Shown piece after piece: positions 1-7,367 of a stretch of 41,892 nucleotides of DNA. A program made the translations under genes and the position numbers. Source of the DNA: JAWCNN01 sp038848005 (lineage in GTDB: Archaea; Thermoproteota; Bathyarchaeia; Bathyarchaeales; Bathycorpusculaceae). The notes under the pieces are model-generated. The model saw only the letters and a program-made list of their open reading frames with translations. It was not told the DNA's origin and searched no databases. Numbering within the stretch: the stretch's first letter is position 1; each line of letters opens with the position of its first letter. The stretch spans positions 1-41,892 of the forward strand of contig JAWCNZ010000015.1 of assembly GCA_038848005.1 (NCBI GenBank). Reading direction: 5' to 3'.

Positions 1-125
1 TAATAGTAGTAGTCCTAGTACTCGTCCTAGTACTAGTAACCGTAGTAGTCCTAGTACTAGTAACAACACCAGTAACAGTAGCCGTAGGCGTAGCAGTCGG
101 CGTAGGAGTAGGCGTAGGAGTGGGT
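1..125. repeat. Low-complexity repeat encoding the GH12 stalk
   Basis: The first 125 bases consist of short imperfect repeats built on CCTAGTAC, TAGTAAC and GTAGG(A/C) units. Read on the minus strand they encode the Thr, Pro, Ser, Val and Arg-rich linker that follows the GH12 catalytic domain. The longest repeated block (about 24 bases around CCTAGTACTAGTAAC) occurs twice within the first 65 bases. Such tracts expand and contract easily, so the linker length may vary between strains and assemblies. Confidence 0.8.
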
Positions 126-904
126 GTTACTCCCGTGCGGGATGCTGAGGCTGAGAATGAGTTGAGTACAAGTCCTTGTCCGCCTGATGTTAGTTCGAAG
201 CCCATTTCTATGGCGTGTAAGTACCATGAAGTTTGTACATAGCCTCTGTTTACAGCGTCATTGATGAAGTTTTTGACGTTGTATGTTCCTGAGGTTTTGT
301 CAGACTGCCTATAAGCTACATAATTCCAATCCCAATCGGCATACCAAACCTCATAAGTTTGCCCATCAATAGTTACTGTGGCCACTTGAGAGCCACCGGG
401 ATATGCGCCTCCTTGGGCGTGAAGCCAAATCATTATTTCGGCGCCTCCGCTAAAGCCTCCATCACCAGTTGTGTCTGGATCAAGCCAAATATCGGCGGCA
501 GCATTCCATACTCCAGAAACACCAGAATAAGTAACACTAGTGCTGAAAGAAGCACTTTGAAGTTCGCTCACTCTTATCGATGTCCAACCAGTTGTGCGGA
601 GACCCCAGTGATCTCCTAAAAGAGCAGCTGGATAGGAAGCCACGCTGGTTTGGCTATGTTCGGACACTGTTATCTTAAAGCTTGCTATGTCGGTGTCTGG
701 TATATAAATGCACTGCCGGGTTGAAGCACCCCACACGTTGTTCATAATTTGGTATTGTCCTCCAGCGATTGCTTGAGTGCCATATGGATCACAAATTTCA
801 ACAGCAGCACCAGCATGCACACTTATAACGGAAAAAGCAAGCACCAACAACACAATCGATAATAGAGAAACTATTAGACTATTGTGCCTCTTAGTTATAT
901 TCAT
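1..904 (-). CDS. Secreted GH12 endo-beta-glucanase, C-terminus cut by window edge
   Basis: This is a partial gene reading off the left edge (301 codons visible). Residues 1 to about 32 form a signal peptide: a basic start, a long Leu/Val core and an Ala-Gly-Ala end. Residues 35-255 look like a complete glycoside hydrolase family 12 domain. The strand containing EIMIWL carries Glu156, the expected nucleophile, and the late GFEL motif carries Glu237, the expected acid/base. The short stretch after it, ending LNSFSA, is also typical of the family. From residue 258 a Pro-Thr linker passes into Thr-Ser-Arg repeats, as in archaeal surface-protein stalks; the missing end may hold a binding domain or a membrane anchor. 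GH12 enzymes cleave beta-1,4-glucans, so an extracellular role on cellulose or similar glucan is likely. The ATG at 904 is preceded by GGAGGAG and a TATA box. Confidence 0.82.
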   Translation of the reverse strand, partial: MNITKRHNSLIVSLLSIVLLVLAFSVISVHAGAAVEICDPYGTQAIAGGQYQIMNNVWGASTRQCIYIPDTDIASFKITVSEHSQTSVASYPAALLGDHWGLRTTGWTSIRVSELQSASFSTSVTYSGVSGVWNAAADIWLDPDTTGDGGFSGGAEIMIWLHAQGGAYPGGSQVATVTIDGQTYEVWYADWDWNYVAYRQSDKTSGTYNVKNFINDAVNRGYVQTSWYLHAIEMGFELTSGGQGLVLNSFSASASRTGVTPTPTPTPTPTATPTATVTGVVTSTRTTTVTSTRTSTRTTTI

Positions 905-960
905 TTTAACTCCTCCTTCTCTCCTCCTCAAATTCGTTTAATGAATGCATTTTATATAAG
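905..960 (-). promoter_or_regulatory. Promoter and ribosome site of the GH12 gene
   Basis: On the minus strand a TATA-like CTTATATAAA lies at about 951-960. It predicts a transcript start near 930, leaving a leader of about 25 bases. The leader carries two purine tracts, GAGGAGGAG and GGAGGAG, the second 5 bases before the ATG. This is one of the clearest promoter and ribosome-site combinations in the window and fits a well-expressed exported enzyme. Confidence 0.6.
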
Positions 961-1026
961 TGAAGGTAAACATTTAAATTTTTTGTCATTAAGCAGAAAA
1001 GGGAGTTTAGGTTATTCTCGTAAAAA

Positions 1027-2229
1027 TTATTCCATTTCTATTGTTGCTGGTGGTTTAGGAGTTACATCATAATAAACCGTTGACACATTAGGACATGCGT
1101 TAACTATTTCTTCTGCAACTTTGCTTAGCGTTAGCCAAGGTATTTCTGAAACTTGAGCTGTTAAGAAGTCTTTGGTTTGAACAGCTCTAACGCCTATTAC
1201 ATAGGGTTTTTTCTCTGGTAAATCTTTAACCGCGTAAAAAACTCGTGTAATTGTTGGGTTTTCAGTGATTATTTTTGCTTGAAGCGAAACAAGTTTTTGA
1301 ATCTCGATTTGATGCACGCGCCCATTCACAGTTTCAACTTTTACTCCCAAAATTTTGCCGTAACGCCTTTTTCCCCCCTCAACGCCCGTGGCTCTGTCTC
1401 TAAAAATTTTCAGGTGAACATTTCTTGACGGAACATTGAGCAATCTTGCAACCGTTTCCTGAACACGTTGGACTTCAGTCTTTTCTAAGGCTTCCTCGTT
1501 ATCGATGATTATGGCGAAGTATTGGCTTGGCTTGTGCTGTTCCAATGTGCGTTCAACAATGGCTGTGGCTTTCTTTAAGGTTTCAAGTTTGTCAATGCGG
1601 ATTTCTCCTACAACGCGTACTGACAAGCCTGGACCTGGAAAGGGTTGTCTTTCAGAAATTTCTGTTGGCAAGCCAAGATAGCGTGCAACCATTCTAACTT
1701 GGAATTTATACAATGCCACGAGGGGTTCAACAATTTTGAAGCCATAACGTTCCATGGGGTTTATGCCCATCTGCTCCAAAACGTTATGTTGGGTTTTTAC
1801 GCCGCCCACAGTTTCCACAATGTCCGCGCGTATTGTGCCTTGCACCAGCGCTTTACAGCCTTCTTTTTTGGCGGTTTCGCCGAGGACTTGGTAAAAGGTT
1901 TCACGGAAAATTTTGCGTTTTTCTTCAGCGTCTCTTATGCCTTTCATGTTTTGTAAGAAGCGTTCACGGACGTTTACCACTTTTGTGGGAACGTTCAAGG
2001 GCGGTTTGGATAGGGTTTTCGCTACGTGTTCTGGTTCGCCTTCCCGCATGAAAGCGTCATCAAGTATTACACAAACAAGTTTTTCGCCTATTGCCTTATG
2101 CGTTAAAACAGCGCAGGTGGAGCTGTCAACACCACCTGAAACAGCCACCAGCGCCTTTTCATTGCCGATGCTTTTCCTTACTTCTTTAATTTGATTCTCG
2201 ACGAAACTTTTAACGTCAAACGATTCCAT
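1027..2229 (-). CDS. guaAB: GMP synthase, ATP-pyrophosphatase subunit, with extended C-terminus
   Basis: This protein aminates XMP to GMP with ammonia supplied by a separate glutaminase subunit, which is not in this window. The PP-loop SGGVDSS lies at residues 31-37. The XMP/ATP-binding motif PFPGPGL follows near residue 198, and the end reads KPPATIE, the XMP-binding loop. At 400 residues it is 85-90 longer than the usual archaeal subunit of about 310. The excess lies between the ATPase domain and the terminal dimerisation domain. It aligns by eye with that domain: the first copy runs from GVEGGKRRYGK to about residue 340 and the second from about residue 340 to the end. A tandem duplication of the dimerisation domain is therefore inferred. 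The gene stands alone between divergent and convergent neighbours, with an ATG start. Confidence 0.93.
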   Translation of the reverse strand: MESFDVKSFVENQIKEVRKSIGNEKALVAVSGGVDSSTCAVLTHKAIGEKLVCVILDDAFMREGEPEHVAKTLSKPPLNVPTKVVNVRERFLQNMKGIRDAEEKRKIFRETFYQVLGETAKKEGCKALVQGTIRADIVETVGGVKTQHNVLEQMGINPMERYGFKIVEPLVALYKFQVRMVARYLGLPTEISERQPFPGPGLSVRVVGEIRIDKLETLKKATAIVERTLEQHKPSQYFAIIIDNEEALEKTEVQRVQETVARLLNVPSRNVHLKIFRDRATGVEGGKRRYGKILGVKVETVNGRVHQIEIQKLVSLQAKIITENPTITRVFYAVKDLPEKKPYVIGVRAVQTKDFLTAQVSEIPWLTLSKVAEEIVNACPNVSTVYYDVTPKPPATIEME

Positions 2230-2462
2230 TGAGACACCGTTCCGAAACCGAAATTGCCATTTCCACTATTTATCATTTTTCGACGAATTGCCATAAAACA
2301 ATAAAATAAAATGAAGTAAGGCGGTAAATTTCTAAATTATTCTTTAAAAGTTGAAGGAGAAACCGCTGAAAGAAAACTGCAAAGAAGGGTGATGTGCGGA
2401 GTTAAAGTTTTTGTGCCTCAGAACTTCTAATAATAGAAAGATTAGGAGGCGGAGGAGTTCAA

Positions 2463-2804
2463 GTGAAAACTGATGATGTTAAAGCTTTAAACAAAGCCCT
2501 AAAAGAATTAAACGAAAGCTCCGCAGAGCTATTGCAAGCTATGAAAGACACAAGTAAAGAGATGAGGGCAACAAAAAATTTGTGGAGGCAAAACAACAAT
2601 TCACGGCTAATAAAACTTGGTTTGGCGTTAATCGCCTTTCCAGACCCAACAATAAGCGACATAATAGGCGCAGCGATGGTTGCCGTGGGAACAGTTCAAC
2701 AAGGAATACATCGCCGTGCCATATACGTGGAAGATGTTTACAAAACATTCCAAAAAACACTAAAAGAGGTTTGGAACACTAGAGAAAAAACGAATTATGG
2801 CTAA
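2463..2804 (+). CDS. Hypothetical protein, helical with central hydrophobic segment
   Basis: I do not recognise this 113-residue protein. The first 45 residues are charged and predicted helical, rich in Lys, Glu and Leu, and could form a coiled coil. Residues about 50-78 are hydrophobic and contain a PDP pair and small residues, which may form a hairpin-like membrane segment. The tail is again charged. The GTG start at 2463 is supported by a purine-rich GGAGGCGGAGGAG ending 6 bases upstream. A ribbon-helix-helix gene follows after 50 bases on the same strand, but that gene has its own promoter-like sequence, so co-transcription is uncertain. Confidence 0.65.
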   Translation: MKTDDVKALNKALKELNESSAELLQAMKDTSKEMRATKNLWRQNNNSRLIKLGLALIAFPDPTISDIIGAAMVAVGTVQQGIHRRAIYVEDVYKTFQKTLKEVWNTREKTNYG

Positions 2805-2848
2805 ATCTTATATTTGTAGCATATTATATGCATAACATGTTTGGGGGA
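2805..2848 (+). promoter_or_regulatory. Promoter with perfect palindrome upstream of RHH gene
   Basis: A TATA-like CTTATATTTG lies at about 2808-2817. Directly after it, at 2819-2831, is the perfect inverted repeat GCATAT-T-ATATGC. The predicted transcript start is near 2837-2840, so a protein bound to the palindrome would block initiation. Small ribbon-helix-helix proteins bind short palindromes as dimers, so autoregulation by the next gene is a reasonable inference. A GGGGGA at 2843-2848 serves as ribosome site. Confidence 0.5.
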
Positions 2849-2854
2849 AATATT

Positions 2855-3007
2855 GTGAAACTCGTTACGGTGTTGCTGCCGGAAGCTTATTTGGAAGGTT
2901 TAGATGAGCTTGTGAGGGCGAATATGTATCCAAGCAGGAGTGCAGCCATAAGGTCTGCGGTTAGGGATTTGCTGAAAAAGGAGCTTTGGGAAAGACGCGA
3001 AAGATAG
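2855..3007 (+). CDS. Small ribbon-helix-helix (CopG-like) DNA-binding protein
   Basis: This 50-residue protein has the ribbon-helix-helix pattern. A short beta strand (KLVTVLLP) is followed by a helix (YLEGLDELV), a turn with YPSRSAAIR, and a second helix (SAVRDLLKKEL). The SRSAAIR turn is typical of archaeal CopG/NikR-type N-terminal domains. The GTG at 2855 is preferred because GGGGGA ends 6 bases upstream; in-frame ATGs at 2828 and 2837 would sit inside the palindrome or before the ribosome site. There is no ligand domain, so it should act as a simple dimeric repressor or an antitoxin-like protein. No toxin family is recognised next to it. It converges with pyrF, 8 bases away. Confidence 0.8.
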   Translation: MKLVTVLLPEAYLEGLDELVRANMYPSRSAAIRSAVRDLLKKELWERRER

Positions 3008-3015
3008 AAATGGCT

Positions 3016-3798
3016 CTACACATATTTTGCGGCTAAATCCCTAATTTCCTTGGCGGTTCCCGCTGGATCTTCCGCTTGTGTTATTGCTCTACCAACAATA
3101 AGATAGTGGGCGCCAGCTTCTGAGGCGGCTTTAATTTCGCCGCCTTGAACGCCTATTCCAGGTGAATAGATTGGAACTTTTTCGCCAAGTATGGTGTAAA
3201 CTTCTTTTATTTTTTCTGGGTAAGTTGCGCCTACAACCACGCCATCTGCTCCCCATCTAAGAACTTTGTTTGCAAAGGAAATGTACTGCGGAACCTTTTC
3301 GTTTGTTTCAGCATCAACTATAATTTGACCATAACCTTCACATGCGCTTTTGTGGCTCATGTAAACGAGGAGGATTACGCCGCGTTGCAGTTTGTGGGCT
3401 ACGTCGAAAATTGGTTTTAAACCTTCATTCCATCCCACGAAAGGATTAGCAATTAAAGCGTCGAAACCAGCAGCATAATAGTATTGGGCGATGACTCGGT
3501 TTGTTGAGCCTATGTCGTTTGCTTTGCAGTCCATTATCGCCGTCATTCCTAAATCATGAATTTTTTTAACAAGCTTTTGAACGCCGTCAAACAAACCTAA
3601 TGGAAGAACCAAATGGTGATTAATTTTTACAGCGCAAATGTAAGGGTGAACCGTCTCTAAAATGTTGTTTGCCTTAAACAAAAGGTTGCTGCGGTTTTCA
3701 GGCTTTTCAAAGGGAAAGTCCAAAGCCAAAACAATATTTGATTTTTTGTTTTTGGCTGTTCGCTCCATTCTCGCCTTAAAAGACAAGTGAAACACCAT
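3016..3798 (-). CDS. pyrF: Orotidine 5'-phosphate decarboxylase
   Basis: This enzyme converts OMP to UMP, the last step of de novo pyrimidine synthesis, in the cytoplasm. The substrate lysine near residue 60 (CAVKIN) and the catalytic Asp-Lys-Asp motif in MDCKANDIG are present. The phosphate-binding loop PGIGVQGG and the final GRAI strand also match. At 260 residues it has the length of the longer (subfamily 2 type) OMP decarboxylases. The ATG is 3 bases after the stop of the upstream B3/B4 gene, so the two are probably co-transcribed. A second start (MERT, residue 11) is possible. The dihydroorotase gene lies about 7 kb away, so the pathway is scattered. Confidence 0.93.
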   Translation of the reverse strand: MVFHLSFKARMERTAKNKKSNIVLALDFPFEKPENRSNLLFKANNILETVHPYICAVKINHHLVLPLGLFDGVQKLVKKIHDLGMTAIMDCKANDIGSTNRVIAQYYYAAGFDALIANPFVGWNEGLKPIFDVAHKLQRGVILLVYMSHKSACEGYGQIIVDAETNEKVPQYISFANKVLRWGADGVVVGATYPEKIKEVYTILGEKVPIYSPGIGVQGGEIKAASEAGAHYLIVGRAITQAEDPAGTAKEIRDLAAKYV

Positions 3799-3801
3799 CT
3801 T

Positions 3802-4497
3802 TTATTTGGATGCAGAGCTAAAAACCTTTACCATTTCGGTTTCTCCATCCGAAACCAGTTTAATGTATGAAAGTGTTGTTTCCACAGCCTCTCTAAGCTG
3901 TTCGTGGGTTATTCCAGGAGCGCCGTACCCAACAACCAATACATCTCGTGTGTTTTCAGTAATTTTTGTGTGGTCTGAATCGCGGTATGGGTAAATGCTT
4001 AAAACCTGTTTTTCATCAGCTAAAACAAGCATGTTATCAGTTAAGGTTAAGGGCTTATTCATTCCGATGCCCATAAATGTTTCGCCTGTTTTTGCGTAGC
4101 GTATTTGTAAAGGCGGATTTAGGCGGTTTAGGTCGAATCCGCTTATTGGGATTATTGTTTTCATAGAAGCCAAATTGTAAGCGTCCACAATGGTGGATAT
4201 ATGCGGAAGTTCTCCGCCATGTAAAACTCTTCTTAGCAAAGCTTCGCCTGAAGGTCTCGTCTTCGTGGGGTCTATGCCAAGCCTCCAATAAAAGTCTCTG
4301 TAAGCCCTCACAGTGGGATTATCCTTTAGAGTTTCAATTGTGTATTTGGTTTTAACCTCTTCGTAAACAGACTTTTTAAGGCTTTTTATTTGCTCGTTTT
4401 TCTTCGCTACTTTGACGTTGGTGATTGTGCCGATGCAGATGGAGAGTTCTGGAAATTTAGCAGAAACTTCTGAAGTCCACGCAACACTAACTTGCAT
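3802..4497 (-). CDS. Stand-alone B3/B4 tRNA-synthetase-like domain protein
   Basis: The protein matches the B3/B4 domain otherwise found in the beta subunit of phenylalanyl-tRNA synthetase, where it belongs to the editing module. Visible signatures include the segment around YRLGIDPTKTRPS (here YWRLGIDP) and the later NLASMKTIIPISGFDL. Stand-alone members are common in archaea and bacteria; their substrate is unknown, though a role on aminoacyl-tRNA or an amino-acid product is possible. The ATG at 4497 gives 231 residues. A TTG at 4539 would add 14 residues and cannot be excluded, because the TATA box on this strand predicts a transcript start near 4550. It is tightly linked to pyrF and divergent from an XRE regulator. 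Confidence 0.8.
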   Translation of the reverse strand: MQVSVAWTSEVSAKFPELSICIGTITNVKVAKKNEQIKSLKKSVYEEVKTKYTIETLKDNPTVRAYRDFYWRLGIDPTKTRPSGEALLRRVLHGGELPHISTIVDAYNLASMKTIIPISGFDLNRLNPPLQIRYAKTGETFMGIGMNKPLTLTDNMLVLADEKQVLSIYPYRDSDHTKITENTRDVLVVGYGAPGITHEQLREAVETTLSYIKLVSDGETEMVKVFSSASK

Positions 4498-4571
4498 ATT
4501 TAACCACGTTGTCTTGAAATGTTGAAAGTTGGATTTCAATTTTCCGTAGCAGAAGCCGTAGGAGCGGCACA

Positions 4572-4582
4572 GTTTTATACTC
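4572..4582. promoter_or_regulatory. TATA-like element shared by divergent genes
   Basis: The sequence AGTTTTATACTC reads as a TATA-like box on both strands. On the minus strand (GAGTATAAAACT) it would start the B3/B4-pyrF transcript near 4550. On the plus strand it would start the XRE-regulator transcript near 4602. The spacing fits both genes, but a single box serving both directions is an inference from position only. Confidence 0.35.
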
Positions 4583-4630
4583 GCTCTGTTCTAAAGGGAA
4601 TTTGGCGGATTGGGAACGGAGCCTATACTT

Positions 4631-5398
4631 ATGTCGGTATCTCCGAGTGTTCGTGAAGTGCTCGCAAGAAGAATAGCGGGCGAAATAATATTGTCTAATA
4701 GGCCTGGTGCAGCCATGCGGAAATGGCGTGAGCTTTTCGGCATTTCCCAAACAACCCTTTCAGATAAAATGCTTGTCGCTTCATCCGTCATCAGTGATTA
4801 CGAAAGCGGTAGAAGGGAAAGCCCCGGCACAAGGTTTGTTAGGAAGTTTGTTTGGGCGCTACTGAAAATTGATGAGGAACGTGGAAGCCGTTTCATACGT
4901 GAATTTGCTAAATTGACAAGTTCGCCTAGCATGGCAATAATAGACCTGCGTGAATTTCCAATACCTGTTCGTGTGGAGTACTTGTGCAAAGCCATTAAAG
5001 GCGAAATTTTAGCGTGTGAAAGCACTTATGTTAGGGAGGTTTATGGCTACACGGTTGTTGATGAAAAAAGGGCTGTTGAAACCCTTTCTGGATTGGAATA
5101 TTCTCAGCTTTTCGGGGCGACAACCGAGCGGGCGTTGATTTTCACAAATATTGGATACGAAAATTCGCCTATGATGATTGTGCGATTAAGCAGTTTAAAA
5201 CCTCGTGTTGTTGTTTTCCACAACGTCAAACCCGATGGGCACTCGATGAAGTTGGCGGAGTACGACCGCATTCCGCTTATATATTCCAGTTTACCCACGG
5301 TTGAGCAGTTAGTGAAGTCCTTAAGGAAACTTTACCGCATTGCGCTTCGTAGAAAACTTGGCAAGCCAGTCCGCCCACCCCCAAAAATAAGCGCTTAA
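4631..5398 (+). CDS. XRE-family archaeal transcriptional regulator
   Basis: The N-terminal part (about residues 25-65) is a helix-turn-helix of the XRE type. LFGISQTTLSDKM and VASSVISDYESGRR form the two helices with the typical S-x-x-S-x-Y-E recognition region. A C-terminal domain of about 170 residues of unknown ligand follows, as in archaeal predicted regulators that pair this HTH with a sensor-like domain. The ATG at 4631 is chosen because a GGAG lies 9 bases upstream; a TTG at 4610 is the alternative. The gene diverges from the B3/B4-pyrF unit with a shared TATA-like box, so it may regulate that unit or itself. A DUF72 gene follows after 12 bases and is probably co-transcribed. Confidence 0.85.
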   Translation: MSVSPSVREVLARRIAGEIILSNRPGAAMRKWRELFGISQTTLSDKMLVASSVISDYESGRRESPGTRFVRKFVWALLKIDEERGSRFIREFAKLTSSPSMAIIDLREFPIPVRVEYLCKAIKGEILACESTYVREVYGYTVVDEKRAVETLSGLEYSQLFGATTERALIFTNIGYENSPMMIVRLSSLKPRVVVFHNVKPDGHSMKLAEYDRIPLIYSSLPTVEQLVKSLRKLYRIALRRKLGKPVRPPPKISA

Positions 5399-5410
5399 TG
5401 GCATACGAAA

Positions 5411-6322
5411 ATGATTAAGGTTGGATGCTGCGGCTTTCCAACTTCAATGAAAAAATACTTCGAAAAATTCAGCCTAGTAGAATTAAACAACACTTTCTAT
5501 CAATATCCAAAGGAAAAGACTGTTGAGGGCTGGCGGATAAAAGCTCCAGAAAATTTTGAATTTACGGTTAAGGCGCATCAAGACATAAGCCACAAATCAA
5601 AACTAAAAATTGATGAAGCAAGCCTTCAAGCATTCAACCGCATGAAACAAATATGCAAAACCCTAAACTCAAAGGTACTGCTCATTCAAACGCCCGGCTC
5701 ATTTAAACCCGACAAGCTCGGCGACGCAGAAAAATTCTTCAAAGAAATAAACCGTGAAAACCTAGTTTTGGTTTGGGAAACACGGGGACCAGCATGGGAA
5801 AAACCAGAAGTTTATGAGAAACTCGGAAAGGTTTTGGAAAAAATCGACGTGACGCATGTTACTGACCCGTTTAGGATTATGCCAGCCTACACGGGCAAAA
5901 CCGCATATTTTAGGCTTCACGGCTTAAGCGAACAAATGTATTATTACCAGTATAGCGATGCGGAATTGCAGAAACTGCAGGAGTTTATAACGCCCTACGA
6001 AAAAGGGGGAAAGGAAGTTTACGTGTTATTCAACAACCTCTCCATGTTTGACGATGGAATACGTTTCGTCGAATATTTGTCAAAGGGAAAGTTCCCAAAG
6101 ATTACAAGTGCAACGGGCTTAGATTCTATAAGTGAGGTTGTGGAAAAGACACGTTATCCAACCACAAAAGCCATGCTAATGAAAAGGCTCGGCTGGAGAC
6201 TCATAGAAGTGGAGGAGGGCAAACAAATACGGCTCAGCGCGTTCTTGATGGATTTACCGGCCAGAACCTACAAAAACCCAGAAGAACTCCTAAAAGACAT
6301 AAAAGCCGTTAAAATGCTCTAA
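5411..6322 (+). CDS. DUF72 (YecE-like) protein with C-terminal extension
   Basis: Residues 1 to about 240 form a DUF72 TIM-barrel-like domain: VGCCGFP at the start, the VELNNTFYQYP strand, FTVKAHQDISH and the late YVLFNNLSMFDDG. Its biochemical role is unknown. DUF72 proteins usually end near residue 240-250. Here a further 60 residues contain YPTTKAMLMKRLGW and then LMDLPARTYKNPEELL, a pattern resembling the small DUF2795 domain (YP-x-TK-x-x-L followed by LP-x-R-x-Y-x-x-P). A DUF72-DUF2795-like fusion is inferred, not proven. The stop overlaps the convergent uracil-DNA glycosylase gene by 14 bases. Confidence 0.85.
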   Translation: MIKVGCCGFPTSMKKYFEKFSLVELNNTFYQYPKEKTVEGWRIKAPENFEFTVKAHQDISHKSKLKIDEASLQAFNRMKQICKTLNSKVLLIQTPGSFKPDKLGDAEKFFKEINRENLVLVWETRGPAWEKPEVYEKLGKVLEKIDVTHVTDPFRIMPAYTGKTAYFRLHGLSEQMYYYQYSDAELQKLQEFITPYEKGGKEVYVLFNNLSMFDDGIRFVEYLSKGKFPKITSATGLDSISEVVEKTRYPTTKAMLMKRLGWRLIEVEEGKQIRLSAFLMDLPARTYKNPEELLKDIKAVKML

Positions 6323-6911
6323 TTATGCCTTTTCCGACAAGTTCAAGCTTTAACTTTTGGAAATCATCGGCTATTTCCCCTTTATATTTTGCGCTGTAAA
6401 GCGCCGCTGCTGGATGGAACGTTGGAAAAACCGTTATTGGCAAACCTAAAATCGACGCTTCATAAGTTTTTCCATGCGTTTTTGTGATGCCTTCGAAAGG
6501 CAAATTAGCCTTCAAGAAAATATGAGCTGTCGAGTAACTGCCTAAAGTAACGATTACTTTTGGCTTTATTATTTGGATTTGCCTATCCAAAAAAGGTGTG
6601 CAAGCCTGAATTTCGCTTGGCAACGGCTCACGGTTTCCAGGCGGTCTACACTTCAAAACATTGCAGATGAAAACAGTTTCTCTTGAAAACCCAATTGTAG
6701 AAAGCAAAGTGTCAAGGAATTTTCCAGCAGCGCCGACGAAAGGCTTTCCTTTAACGTCTTCCCAATAGCCAGGCGCCTCTCCAACAAACATGATTGGGCT
6801 TTCGGGATCGCCTTCGCCTGGAACAGCGTTTTTACGGGTTTTCCAAAGCTGACATTTACGGCAAACAATCACTTCGTCTGCAACAGCTTTTAGAATGTCT
6901 TTCTTGGACAA
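6309..6911 (-). CDS. Family 4 uracil-DNA glycosylase (4Fe-4S)
   Basis: The enzyme removes uracil arising from cytosine deamination or dUMP incorporation in DNA and starts base-excision repair. The four cluster cysteines are visible as Cys17, Cys20, Cys88 and Cys104. The active-site motif GEAPGYWED (residues 44-52) and the late HPAAAL motif match family 4. Its 200 residues are normal for the family. The start is TTG at 6911, supported by GGAGG 7 bases upstream, and a TATA-like CTTATAAAC near 6950 predicts a short leader. It converges with and overlaps the DUF72 gene by 14 bases. Confidence 0.93.
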   Translation of the reverse strand: MSKKDILKAVADEVIVCRKCQLWKTRKNAVPGEGDPESPIMFVGEAPGYWEDVKGKPFVGAAGKFLDTLLSTIGFSRETVFICNVLKCRPPGNREPLPSEIQACTPFLDRQIQIIKPKVIVTLGSYSTAHIFLKANLPFEGITKTHGKTYEASILGLPITVFPTFHPAAALYSAKYKGEIADDFQKLKLELVGKGIIRAF

Positions 6912-7002
6912 GATATATCCTCCAAATTCAAATTATTTTCACTATGTGTTTATAAGCTTCAAACATTCGCTGAAAAAGGCGGAAGTCAATAAAGAACTTG
7001 CA

Positions 7003-7296
7003 TTAGGACATGCGCTTTAAAGCGTCTGCGCCTTTCATTCCAATGTTTACGCCGAAGCTTTTCGCTTTGGATGTTACCGCCTTAATCTGCGCATTAAGCA
7101 TGTCTTCTAATGTTTTTACTCCGCTTACCATGGCTGCGGCTACGCCTAGTTTTTCGGCTGTTTCCACATTTAAAAAGCCGCACATGACAAAGCCCTTATC
7201 AGCAACAATCAGAATTAAAGGCGGAGATTCTGGAAGCTCAACTTTAACGCCTAAACACGCTTTACCATCAACCTTAACAGTCACGGCGTTAAGCAC
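7003..7296 (-). CDS. DUF1805 family protein
   Basis: This small protein of 97 residues matches DUF1805, a family of unknown function in archaea and some Firmicutes. The core is recognisable from GFVMCGFLNVETAEKLG followed by a segment containing VKTLEDMLNA and the end pattern GMKGADALKRM. The conserved MCG...N-x-E-x-A-E-K motif is intact. The GTG at 7296 is preferred because AAAGGTG lies 6 bases upstream; a GTG at 7305 would overlap that ribosome site. The gene is divergent from the CDP-alcohol phosphotransferase gene. No operon partner indicates a role. Confidence 0.85.
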   Translation of the reverse strand: MLNAVTVKVDGKACLGVKVELPESPPLILIVADKGFVMCGFLNVETAEKLGVAAAMVSGVKTLEDMLNAQIKAVTSKAKSFGVNIGMKGADALKRMS

Positions 7297-7367
7297 TCCC
7301 GACACCTTTTAATTGCAAAGTTACATATCCAGCAATAAATAAGAATTGCCAAGTAAGGCGAAGACAC

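Noticed and set aside
884..1072. Plus-strand frame of 62 codons between the GH12 and guaAB genes
   Set aside because: It overlaps the start of GH12 and the end of guaAB on the opposite strand, has no ribosome site, and its composition is that of the promoter region.
7010..7312. Plus-strand frame of 100 codons
   Set aside because: It is antisense to the DUF1805 gene over its whole length, and only the minus-strand frame matches a family.
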